A stretch of 5,634 nt of DNA from Chloroflexota bacterium (GTDB taxonomy: Bacteria > Chloroflexota > Limnocylindria > QHBO01). The notes under the pieces are model-generated. The model had not been told where the DNA came from. It worked only from the letters and a program-made list of their open reading frames with translations, and did not search any database. The translations under genes were made by a program, and so were the position numbers. The stretch lies in the NCBI GenBank assembly GCA_013694645.1, contig JACDBZ010000015.1, positions 1 through 5,634 on the forward strand. The letters run 5' to 3'. This document shows, one piece after another, positions 1 to 5,225 of the stretch; the stretch's first letter is position 1, and every line of letters starts with the position of its first letter.

Positions 1-87
1 GAGCCCCCATACCATGCGAGCGTACGTTGGGAGCTTGAGGACGAGGCGCGCCATGCGCAGATAGCGCGACGACGAGGACAGGTTCAC
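1..87 (-). CDS. Partial divergent gene, N-terminus only (possible DUF1232/YkvA-like protein)
   Basis: This is an open minus-strand frame that runs off the left edge of the window, so only its N-terminus is visible. Read from a GTG at 87-85 it begins MNLSSSSRYLRMARLVLKLP and continues TYARMVWGL. The GTG has a GGAG ribosome-binding site six bases upstream (CTCC at 94-97 on the + strand). An alternative ATG at 120-118 in the same frame adds 11 residues but has no ribosome-binding site and overlaps a TATTAT box at 119-124. The basic, aromatic LPxYARxxW segment resembles the stretch preceding the DUF1232 (YkvA) membrane-associated domain, where 'LRDPRVP' would normally follow, but the diagnostic part lies outside the window. 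It is transcribed away from lexA and shares the intergenic region that contains the LexA operator. Function is a tentative guess; that this is a coding start is more likely than not. Confidence 0.4.
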   Translation of the reverse strand, partial: MNLSSSSRYLRMARLVLKLPTYARMVWGL

Positions 88-118
88 GACGGACTCCGGC
101 GGTCTGGAACGGACGGGC

Positions 119-124
119 ATAATA
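119..124 (-). promoter_or_regulatory. Possible -10 box (TATTAT) of the divergent left-edge gene
   Basis: TATTAT reads on the minus strand at 124-119 and differs from the TATAAT consensus at one position. It would place transcription initiation near 112, upstream of the GTG start at 87 but downstream of the ATG at 120, which is one reason to prefer the GTG. I see no convincing -35 element 16-18 bp upstream. Confidence 0.3.
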
Positions 125-147
125 GCAGGGGCGCTCAAAACGCTCGT

Positions 148-177
148 TTGACATTAGAACATGTGTTCTGCTACGGT
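148..177 (+). promoter_or_regulatory. lexA operon promoter
   Basis: A consensus -35 hexamer TTGACA lies at 148-153, followed after 18 bp by TACGGT at 172-177, a weak -10. The LexA operator at 156-169 fills the spacer, so repressor and RNA polymerase would compete. Initiation is expected near 184, giving a leader of about 38 nt before the lexA ATG. The 18-bp spacing and operator position match the second SOS promoter at 3245-3274, which supports both assignments. Confidence 0.7.
156..169 (+). promoter_or_regulatory. LexA operator (SOS box) of the lexA operon
   Basis: AGAACATGTGTTCT contains GAAC-N4-GTTC with arms AGAAC/GTTCT in perfect dyad symmetry. This is the core of the Gram-positive-type LexA box. 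It lies between the -35 and -10 elements upstream of lexA itself, the expected arrangement for autorepression. Confidence 0.88.
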
Positions 178-209
178 GCCGATCGAACATCGATATCGCA
201 CCGTGGTGC

Positions 210-216
210 GGAGGGA
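210..216 (+). promoter_or_regulatory. Ribosome-binding site of lexA
   Basis: GGAGGGA ends five bases before the ATG at 222. It is the strongest Shine-Dalgarno sequence near the lexA start and fixes that start. Confidence 0.75.
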
Positions 217-221
217 CCTCC

Positions 222-872
222 ATGACCAGGCACGACACAGAGCGCCGCCAGCGAATCCTTGACTGCATTGCACGCACCGTCGAGGACCGGGGTTATCCGC
301 CCTCGGTCCGTGAAATCGCGGATGCCGTCGGTCTGGCTTGGACGAGCGCGGTCCATCATCACCTGCTCGCACTGGAGCGCGACGGCTTGCTCGAGCGCGG
401 CACACACTCGTCGCGCGCTCTGCGGGTGACGGCACGCCCTCATGTCGCGGATCGGCCCAAGGTGACGCCGTTCCGGATGCCGGTCGAGCGCGACACCCTG
501 GCGTTGCCCATCATGGGCGAGATCGCCGCCGGCCAGCCGATCGAGGCGTACGAGGAGGCGGCGGAGACGCTGGAGGTGCCTCGCTCGCTCGAGGCGCGGG
601 AAGACTCGTACGTCCTGCGCGTGCGCGGCAAGAGCATGATCGACGCGCTCATCGACGATGGCGACTTCGTGATCGTGCAGCCGCAGGCAACCGCGCGAGA
701 CGGTGACATCGTGGTTGCGCTGCTCGAGGACAACGGCGTGACGCTCAAGCGCTATTTCCGTGAGAAGGATCGCATCCGACTTCAGCCGGCGAATGCCGAG
801 ATGGAGCCGATCTACGCCACCGATGTCCAGATCCAGGGCAAGGTGGTCGGCGTCATCCGCCGCCTCTCCTGA
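222..872 (+). CDS. lexA: LexA repressor, SOS-response regulator (self-cleaving serine peptidase)
   Basis: The gene encodes a 216-residue LexA, close to the usual 200-240. The N-terminal winged helix-turn-helix covers roughly residues 1-70. Its recognition region includes SVREIADAVGL (28-38) and the stretch ending VHHHLLALERDGLLERG (44-60). The C-terminal S24 peptidase domain carries the self-cleavage bond Ala103-Gly104 in EIAAGQP, the nucleophile Ser138 in RGKSM and the general base Lys176 in VTLKRY. The 38-residue Ser-Lys spacing agrees with E. coli LexA (Ser119/Lys156). All catalytic elements are present, so the protein should dimerise on operators and be inactivated by RecA-stimulated autocleavage after DNA damage. 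The ATG is supported by a GGAGGGA site. A LexA box in its own promoter indicates autoregulation, and it heads a tight operon with the glycosylase-like gene and dinB. Identification is secure. Confidence 0.97.
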   Translation: MTRHDTERRQRILDCIARTVEDRGYPPSVREIADAVGLAWTSAVHHHLLALERDGLLERGTHSSRALRVTARPHVADRPKVTPFRMPVERDTLALPIMGEIAAGQPIEAYEEAAETLEVPRSLEAREDSYVLRVRGKSMIDALIDDGDFVIVQPQATARDGDIVVALLEDNGVTLKRYFREKDRIRLQPANAEMEPIYATDVQIQGKVVGVIRRLS

Positions 873-881
873 GCTCCCTGC

Positions 882-2009
882 GTGGCGCGCATCTCGGTGC
901 GGGAGCTGAATCGCGCGACGCTCGCTCGTCAGGGCCTCCTGGAACCGATGACGACCGGCAGCACCGCTGAGGCGGTCGAACGCCTGGGCTCGCTCCAGGC
1001 CCAACACCCCGAGTGGCCGCCCATCGCCCTCGCCTCACGTGTCGCCGACGCGCGGACCGCGGATCTCGTCGCGGCGCTCGACCGCCGCGAGGTCGTGCGC
1101 AGCTCGCTCATGCGGATCACCATTCACGTCGTCAGTGCCAATGATCTGTGGCCGATGTTCACCGTCTGCCAGCCGCTCCGCCTCAGCCAATGGCGCCTGC
1201 TTGCCGGGGCCGATCCGATCGACTCTCCACTCGGTCGCAGCATGGTGGCGGCGCACGAGGTCGCCCTGGCGGCGCTCGCCGACGACAACGCCACCGCGAC
1301 CGAGCTGGATCGGCTCATGGCACACGAGGTTGGACCAATCGAAACGTCGGTACAGCGCATCTACTGGAGGCACCTCGCCGCACTGGTCCCGCTGGTCCAC
1401 GTCCCGCATGCGGGAGAGGGATACGGTCGCTCGCGATACGCAACGGCCTCGCGCTGGCTCGGTGTCGAGCCGCCCGAGCTCGACATCTCGGAGGCACGGA
1501 CACGGGTGGCCCGCCGCTACTTCGCCGCCTTCGGTCCCGCCAGCATCGACGATCTCGTGGCATACGTTGGTCGCGGCAGGGGCGGGATCGGCGTCTGGCG
1601 TGACGCAGTCAAAGCGATCGGTGCCAAGCTCGTGACGATGACGGACGAGCTCGGTCGCACGCTCCATGACCTGGAGGACGCCCCGCACCCGCCGGCCAAG
1701 ACTCCGGCGTCACCCCGGCTGCTGGCCCGCTGGGACAGCCTGCTCCTGTCGCATGCACCGAGACATCGCGATCGGGTCATCGACGACGAACATCGATCGT
1801 CGGTCTACAGCAGGAATGCCGATGTGCTGCCTACATTCCTCGTCGATGGCATGGTCGCCGGGACGTGGACCCTCTCACGGGTCGATGGCGAGGTCACCAT
1901 CGGACTGCAACCCTTCGCGCACCTTGCCGCCGCCGATGAGCGTGCACTCGAGGCGGAGGCTGATCGGCTGCTGAGCCTCATGGCGCCGATCGGCGAACAC
2001 GTCGAGTGA
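882..2009 (+). CDS. Winged-helix HTH_42 family protein; putative AlkZ-like DNA glycosylase
   Basis: This 375-residue protein has the layout of the HTH_42 (winged-helix DNA-binding, YcaQ/AlkZ) superfamily. The N-terminal region (VRELNRATLARQGLLEP, 6-22) leads into GSLQAQHPEWPP (37-47), followed by the RSSLMRITIHVVSANDLW segment (73-90). The C-terminal part has RLLARWDSLLLSH (279-291) and LPTFLVDGMVAGTW (316-329). Gln39-Ala40-Gln41 matches the QxQ catalytic motif described for AlkZ-type glycosylases, which excise bulky N-alkylated bases and unhook interstrand crosslinks; YcaQ-type members have QxD/N instead. I infer a base-excision role from that motif and from the position between lexA and dinB. 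Many HTH_42 proteins remain uncharacterised, so activity is not proven. The GTG at 882 lies 9 nt after the lexA stop with no good Shine-Dalgarno, suggesting coupled translation. A later ATG at 948 would remove conserved N-terminal sequence. Confidence 0.85.
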   Translation: MARISVRELNRATLARQGLLEPMTTGSTAEAVERLGSLQAQHPEWPPIALASRVADARTADLVAALDRREVVRSSLMRITIHVVSANDLWPMFTVCQPLRLSQWRLLAGADPIDSPLGRSMVAAHEVALAALADDNATATELDRLMAHEVGPIETSVQRIYWRHLAALVPLVHVPHAGEGYGRSRYATASRWLGVEPPELDISEARTRVARRYFAAFGPASIDDLVAYVGRGRGGIGVWRDAVKAIGAKLVTMTDELGRTLHDLEDAPHPPAKTPASPRLLARWDSLLLSHAPRHRDRVIDDEHRSSVYSRNADVLPTFLVDGMVAGTWTLSRVDGEVTIGLQPFAHLAAADERALEAEADRLLSLMAPIGEHVE

Positions 2010-2027
2010 TGTTTAGGGCCTGAGCCG

Positions 2028-3248
2028 GTGACGCGGGCGATCCTCCACGCGGACCTCGACGCGTTCTATGCGAGCGTCGAAGTCCTCGACGACCCTTCGC
2101 TGCGCGGGAGGCCTGTCATCGTCGGCGGTCGGCCCGACGAACGCGGCGTGGTGAGCGCAGCCTCCTATGAGGCGCGCGAGTACGGCGTCCACTCTGCGAT
2201 GCCCCTGCGCACGGCGGGCCGTCGATGCCCGCATGGCGCCTTTCTTCCGGGCCGGCCGGAACGCTACCGGGAGCTCTCAGAGCAGGTCATGACCATCTTC
2301 GCCTCGTACACGCCGCTCCTCGAGCCGATCAGCCTCGACGAGGCATTTCTCGACGTGGGCGCCAGCGCCGCCGCGTTCGGCGATGGAGCGGCAATCGCGC
2401 GCCGGATCAAGGAGCGCGTGCGCGACGAGGTCGGGCTGGTGGTATCGGTCGGCGTGGCGACCAATAAGCTGTGCGCCAAGGTCGCATCTGACCTTCGCAA
2501 GCCAGACGCCCTGGTCGTCGTCGCGCCCGGCCAGGAAGCCGCGTTTCTGGCACCACTCCCGATCCGGCGCCTCTGGGGCGTCGGACCACAGGCACAGCAG
2601 GCGCTCGGCGATTACGGCGTCAGCACCATAGGACAGCTCGCCGCGCTCGACCCGGCCACGCTCCAGCGACGGTTTGGGCGCCACGGCATGGAACTGGCGG
2701 CGCGAGCCCGCGGCATCGATACCGCATCGGTCCAGCCGATGCAGGCGCCGAAAAGTGTCGGTCACGAGCACACCTTCTCTGTGGACAGCGCCGATCCGGC
2801 GCGCCTCGAGGCGACACTGCTCGACCTTGCCGAATCGGTTGCCAGCCGCCTGCGACGTCATGATCTGGCAGCCGGGGGCGTGCAGCTGAAACTCCGCTAC
2901 GAAGGATTCGAGACGCTCACTCGGCAGGCACCGATGCCGTATCAGGCTCGCGATACCGGACCGCTCTTCGGCACCGCCGTCGCGCTCCTGAGACGCACGC
3001 TCGTCGCCGGCCGAGGCGTGCGTCTCATCGGACTGACGGCGATTTCGCTCAGCGATGCTCAGCAACTGACGCTGTTCGGAGCGCCAGACCGGGAGGGCAG
3101 ACTGGCACGCTCGATCGACGCCGTCCGGGAACGATTCGGGCCCGACGCCATCACGCGCGCGCGGCTTGTGACCGAGCGCCCACACCGCCGATTCGACTTC
3201 GGAGAGCGTCCCCAGCTTGCTCCGGACGATGTGGATGATGACGCTTGA
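2028..3248 (+). CDS. dinB: DNA polymerase IV (Y-family translesion polymerase)
   Basis: The 406-residue product is a full-length DinB. The palm begins ILHADLDAFYASVE (5-18), with metal ligand Asp9 and Tyr14 at the steric-gate position that limits ribonucleotide use. SLDE (102-105) gives the other catalytic acids, Asp104 and Glu105. SVGVATNKLCAKVASDLRKP (140-159) is the conserved block after the palm. A helix-hairpin-helix thumb lies near RLWGVGPQAQ (181-190), and the little-finger domain spans about 240-345. QQLTLF (345-350) fits the sliding-clamp binding motif; it is followed by a tail of about 55 residues, so it is not at the extreme C-terminus. The GTG start has AGGG at 2015-2018 and lies 18 nt after the upstream gene, so dinB is probably co-transcribed from the LexA-controlled promoter and induced by damage. 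No catalytic residue is missing. The stop codon sits inside the -35 box of the next promoter. Confidence 0.96.
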   Translation: MTRAILHADLDAFYASVEVLDDPSLRGRPVIVGGRPDERGVVSAASYEAREYGVHSAMPLRTAGRRCPHGAFLPGRPERYRELSEQVMTIFASYTPLLEPISLDEAFLDVGASAAAFGDGAAIARRIKERVRDEVGLVVSVGVATNKLCAKVASDLRKPDALVVVAPGQEAAFLAPLPIRRLWGVGPQAQQALGDYGVSTIGQLAALDPATLQRRFGRHGMELAARARGIDTASVQPMQAPKSVGHEHTFSVDSADPARLEATLLDLAESVASRLRRHDLAAGGVQLKLRYEGFETLTRQAPMPYQARDTGPLFGTAVALLRRTLVAGRGVRLIGLTAISLSDAQQLTLFGAPDREGRLARSIDAVRERFGPDAITRARLVTERPHRRFDFGERPQLAPDDVDDDA

Positions 3249-3274
3249 CAATTCGAACGCCTGTTCGATATCAT
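3245..3274 (+). promoter_or_regulatory. SOS promoter of the small gene at 3337
   Basis: TTGACA (3245-3250, full -35 consensus) and TATCAT (3269-3274, one mismatch to TATAAT) are 18 bp apart, the same spacing as the lexA promoter. The TGA stop of dinB (3246-3248) lies inside the -35 hexamer. The first LexA operator occupies the spacer. Initiation is expected near 3281, giving a leader of about 55 nt that contains the second operator. Confidence 0.8.
3253..3268 (+). promoter_or_regulatory. LexA operator 1 of the 3245 promoter
   Basis: TCGAACGCCTGTTCGA contains CGAAC-N4-GTTCG with arms TCGAAC/GTTCGA in perfect dyad symmetry. It lies between the -35 and -10 elements, so bound LexA would block RNA polymerase. 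Confidence 0.92.
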
Positions 3275-3284
3275 CACGTTCTTA

Positions 3285-3300
3285 TCGAACGCCTGTTCGA
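3285..3300 (+). promoter_or_regulatory. LexA operator 2 of the 3245 promoter
   Basis: This is an exact 16-bp copy of operator 1, including the central GCCT, starting 32 bp downstream of it. It lies just past the predicted transcription start. The 32-bp spacing is close to three helical turns, so two LexA dimers could sit on the same face of the DNA. Confidence 0.92.
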
Positions 3301-3323
3301 GTGCCCGGACAGGCTCCACCGTC

Positions 3324-3328
3324 AGGAG
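3324..3328 (+). promoter_or_regulatory. Ribosome-binding site that sets the start of the small SOS gene
   Basis: AGGAG lies eight bases before the ATG at 3337. It supports that start over the in-frame ATG at 3217, which lies inside dinB and upstream of the promoter. Confidence 0.75.
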
Positions 3329-3336
3329 CGTTGAAC

Positions 3337-3600
3337 ATGGCACTCGTCCAGATCTCCCCCATCGAGGCACAGGTCCGCTGGGACCGGCGTGCCGACCGAC
3401 CATCCGAGGTGCGCTGGAGCGGCCACCATCTGCGTGTCACCCAGCTCGACGCGGTTCGCGACGAGCGGTCCGCGTATCCCGCCGAACGCGGGCCTCGCGT
3501 GACGTTCGTGCTTCGGACCGAAGACGGCGGCCGCGCGTCAGTCGTCTTCGACGGACGTCGCAGGCGCTGGTTCCTTGAGGCCGTCGAGCGCGCCGCCTGA
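3337..3600 (+). CDS. Small SOS-regulated protein of unknown function (possibly DUF6504-like)
   Basis: The ATG at 3337, preceded by AGGAG, gives an 87-residue product starting MALVQISPIEAQVRW. It has no signal peptide, membrane segment or cysteine. It is rich in Arg, Trp and Val, and its alternating pattern suggests a small beta-rich fold: EVRWSGHHLRVTQL (24-37), PRVTFVLRTEDGGRASVVFD (53-72), RRRRWFLEAVE (74-84). The order 'RW.G...RV', then 'F.vRT..G....v.FD', then 'RW.LE' recalls the short DUF6504-type proteins found beside Y-family polymerase genes in some bacteria; I could not test this and treat it as a guess. The gene directly follows dinB but has its own promoter with two LexA operators, so it should be tightly repressed and damage-induced. 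It may support translesion synthesis or repair, but only the regulation is well supported. Confidence 0.8.
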   Translation: MALVQISPIEAQVRWDRRADRPSEVRWSGHHLRVTQLDAVRDERSAYPAERGPRVTFVLRTEDGGRASVVFDGRRRRWFLEAVERAA

Positions 3601-3605
3601 ACCCG

Positions 3606-3627
3606 TCACCCGGTTCTCTCACCCGGG
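3606..3627. repeat. Short direct and inverted GC repeat upstream of the folate genes
   Basis: TCACCCGG occurs at 3606-3613 and again at 3619-3626. The same stretch can pair CCCGG (3609-3613) with CCGGG (3623-3627) across a 9-nt loop. No T-run follows, so it is a poor intrinsic terminator. It could be a weak hairpin between the two transcription units or chance in GC-rich DNA. Confidence 0.25.
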
Positions 3628-3631
3628 CACC

Positions 3632-3637
3632 TACAAT
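3632..3637 (+). promoter_or_regulatory. Possible -10 box (TACAAT) for the fchA-folD operon
   Basis: TACAAT matches TATAAT at five of six positions and lies 63 bp before the ATG at 3701, in the only gap (100 bp) between the SOS genes and the folate genes. Initiation near 3644 would give a leader of about 57 nt. I see no recognisable -35 element 16-18 bp upstream. No LexA box is present, so this unit is probably not SOS-regulated. Confidence 0.4.
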
Positions 3638-3700
3638 CGGGCTCGGCGTCGTCCGGAGCGATTCAGGTCCGGAGACGACTGCACCTGGGGTCCGAGGCGG

Positions 3701-4339
3701 ATGGAGAAGCGTCTCAGCGAGCTGACCGTGCGAACGTTCGTCGAGCACCTGGCGACGAGCGACCCCGTCCCGGGCGGTGGCAGCGCTGCCGCCATGGCCG
3801 GCGCAATGGGAGCAGCCCTCGTCCACATGGTCGTCGAGCTCACGATGGGCCGTCCTGCAGCCGACGGCAACGAGGATGCGCTGACCAGGACTCGGAGCGC
3901 CGCCGTGGCATGGCAGTCGGAGCTGATCAACCTGGCCGAGCTCGACGCGAACGCCTACGACGCGGTGGTTCGCGCCCGCAAGCTGCCGCGCGAGACGGAG
4001 CGACAGCGCGACGTCCGCTCTGTCCAGATCGCGGCCTCGCTGCGTGAGGCGACCCGGATCCCGCTGGCCACCGCGAGGGCAGCATCGGAGGTCCTGGACC
4101 TCGCTGAGGGGCTCGCGCCGATCGGCAACCGCAATGCCGTCAGCGATGTCGGAGTGGCCGCACTCCTGGCCGTCGCGGCCCTGCGAGGCGCGGCGTTGAA
4201 TGTCCAGATCAATCTGCCGTACATCTCCGACGACGAACCGTTGCGAGCGGGAGCAGAGGAGGAGATCGAGCGCATGCTGTCGACGCTGGACGATCGAGAA
4301 CGTGCGATCCGACGCGCGGTCGACGAGCGCCTGCGGTGA
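3701..4339 (+). CDS. fchA: FchA-type methenyltetrahydrofolate cyclohydrolase (cyclodeaminase/cyclohydrolase family)
   Basis: The 212-residue product belongs to the cyclodeaminase/cyclohydrolase family (FTCD_C, PF04961), which typically has about 200 residues. The hallmark loop PVPGGGSAAA is at 22-31, followed by a helical stretch. LDANAYDAVV (81-90) and the block GNRNAVSDVGVAALLAVAA (142-160) with ALNVQINL (165-172) are also typical. Family members either hydrolyse 5,10-methenyl-THF to 10-formyl-THF (FchA) or deaminate formimino-THF (the C-terminal half of FTCD). The adjacent folD favours the cyclohydrolase role, and no histidine-degradation gene is visible here. The ATG at 3701 has GAGG only three bases upstream, a tight spacing. 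A TTG 126 nt upstream in the same frame would overlap the previous gene and adds sequence that does not fit the family. The stop overlaps the folD start by 4 nt, implying translational coupling. Confidence 0.88.
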   Translation: MEKRLSELTVRTFVEHLATSDPVPGGGSAAAMAGAMGAALVHMVVELTMGRPAADGNEDALTRTRSAAVAWQSELINLAELDANAYDAVVRARKLPRETERQRDVRSVQIAASLREATRIPLATARAASEVLDLAEGLAPIGNRNAVSDVGVAALLAVAALRGAALNVQINLPYISDDEPLRAGAEEEIERMLSTLDDRERAIRRAVDERLR

Positions 4340-5187
4340 GCGCACGACTGCTCGACGGAAGGGATGTCGCCTCACATCTCCGCCGCGATCTCAAGCACCG
4401 GGTGGAACGGCTCACCGAAGGCGACGCAGCCACCACCCCGCAACTGGCGATTCTTCGATCCGGAGCCGACAACTCGGCTGCGCTGTATGCTGCGAGCCTG
4501 GAGCGCGCCGCCCGCAGTGTCGGTGTCGAGCCACTGTTGATCGCGGACGAGACCGACCCGCTTCTCGCGACGATCAGCCGACTGAACGCGGATCCCACGG
4601 TGGCCGGCATCGTGATCGCTCAGCCCTCATCCGATCCCGAGCATGGCCGACGCCTGGTCGAGCGCATCGATCCGGCCAAGGACGTGGACGGTGCGACGCC
4701 CACCAACGCCGGCTGGCTGGCTCGCGGGCAGCCTGCGTTCGTCCCGGCGACGGCCCTGGCGGTGATCGCCATCCTGGAGGCGTACGACATCCCGGTGGCC
4801 GGTCGGCGCGCGGTCATCATCGGCCGGTCGGCCGTGGTGGGACGCCCGGTTGCGTCACTGCTCGTCGCGCGTGACGCGACCGTCGTCATCTGCCACCGCG
4901 CGACGCGCAACCTTGCCCGCGAAACGCGTCGGGCCGAGATCCTGGTGGCAGCGGCCGGCGTGCCTGGCCTCGTGCGGGCCGAGATGGTGAACCGCTCGTC
5001 CGTGGTCATCGACTGCGGCATCAACGCAGTCACCGGTGGCATCGTCGGAGACGTCGAATTCTCGGCCGTTGCGCTCATCGTGAAAGCAATCAGCCCCGTC
5101 CCTGGCGGCATCGGCCCGGTGACCCCGATGATGGTATTGCGCCAGACCGTCGAATCGGCTGAACGTCGCGCGGGGCGCAGCCCCTGA
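4336..5187 (+). CDS. folD: FolD family methylenetetrahydrofolate dehydrogenase, cyclohydrolase residues replaced
   Basis: The 283-residue protein has normal FolD length and layout. It has an N-terminal folate-binding domain, DVDG (116-119), the dinucleotide-binding loop GRSAVVGRP (163-171), HRATRNL (187-193), VVIDCGIN (223-230) and PVPGGIGPVT (254-263). Canonical FolD catalyses both NAD(P)-dependent oxidation of 5,10-methylene-THF and hydrolysis of the methenyl product. Here the YxxSK motif reads YAASL (51-55), so the catalytic lysine (Lys54 in E. coli, Lys56 in human MTHFD1) is Leu55. The GxxVQLPLP motif reads GIVIAQPSS (91-99), with Ala95 at the conserved Gln. Asp118 is kept. I infer that the dehydrogenase is retained while cyclohydrolase activity is weak or absent, and that the coupled fchA product supplies it. 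The GTG start shares GTGA with the fchA stop. The family is certain; the loss of activity is inferred. Confidence 0.93.
   Translation: MSARLLDGRDVASHLRRDLKHRVERLTEGDAATTPQLAILRSGADNSAALYAASLERAARSVGVEPLLIADETDPLLATISRLNADPTVAGIVIAQPSSDPEHGRRLVERIDPAKDVDGATPTNAGWLARGQPAFVPATALAVIAILEAYDIPVAGRRAVIIGRSAVVGRPVASLLVARDATVVICHRATRNLARETRRAEILVAAAGVPGLVRAEMVNRSSVVIDCGINAVTGGIVGDVEFSAVALIVKAISPVPGGIGPVTPMMVLRQTVESAERRAGRSP
5172..5184 (+). other. Short GC hairpin at the 3' end of folD
   Basis: GGGGC (5172-5176) pairs with GCCCC (5180-5184) around a 3-nt loop, directly before the folD TGA at 5185-5187. No T-run follows, so termination here is doubtful. No better terminator lies between folD and the next gene. 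Confidence 0.25.
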
Positions 5188-5213
5188 TTCACGGTCGGCG
5201 CGCATCCGCGGGC

Positions 5214-5219
5214 TACCAT
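5214..5219 (+). promoter_or_regulatory. Possible -10 box (TACCAT) for a leaderless transcript
   Basis: TACCAT ends six bases before the GTG at 5226, the spacing at which RNA polymerase would initiate on or next to the start codon. No Shine-Dalgarno precedes this GTG, which fits leaderless translation. The -35 region is not recognisable. Confidence 0.4.
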
Positions 5220-5225
5220 GCACAC

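Noticed and set aside
185..196. GAAC at 185-188 as a second LexA operator in the lexA leader
   Set aside because: The partner half-site position reads ATAT, not GTTC, so only one arm is present.
171..1007. A 278-residue minus-strand open frame across lexA and the start of the next gene
   Set aside because: It is antisense to lexA, whose catalytic motifs are intact. It is an Arg/His/Asp-rich shadow typical of high-GC codon bias, with no recognisable motif.
2277..3251. A 324-residue minus-strand open frame opposite dinB
   Set aside because: dinB is unambiguous on the + strand. The antisense product has no family features, and its start region coincides with the SOS promoter on the other strand.
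3217..3336. An upstream in-frame ATG that would lengthen the small SOS protein by 40 residues
   Set aside because: It lies inside dinB and upstream of the promoter and both operators, and has no ribosome-binding site, whereas 3337 has a well-spaced AGGAG.
3575..3700. An upstream TTG start that would lengthen FchA by 42 residues
   Set aside because: It overlaps the previous gene, and the added Arg/Pro-rich sequence is not part of the family. The ATG at 3701 begins just before the conserved domain.
3731..3740. CGAACGTTCG as another LexA box
   Set aside because: The half-sites abut with no 4-bp spacer, and the sequence lies inside the fchA coding region.
3437..4375. A 312-residue minus-strand open frame opposite fchA
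   Set aside because: It covers the clear PVPGGGSAAA family member on the + strand. Its own sequence is low-complexity and Arg-rich, as expected of a shadow frame.
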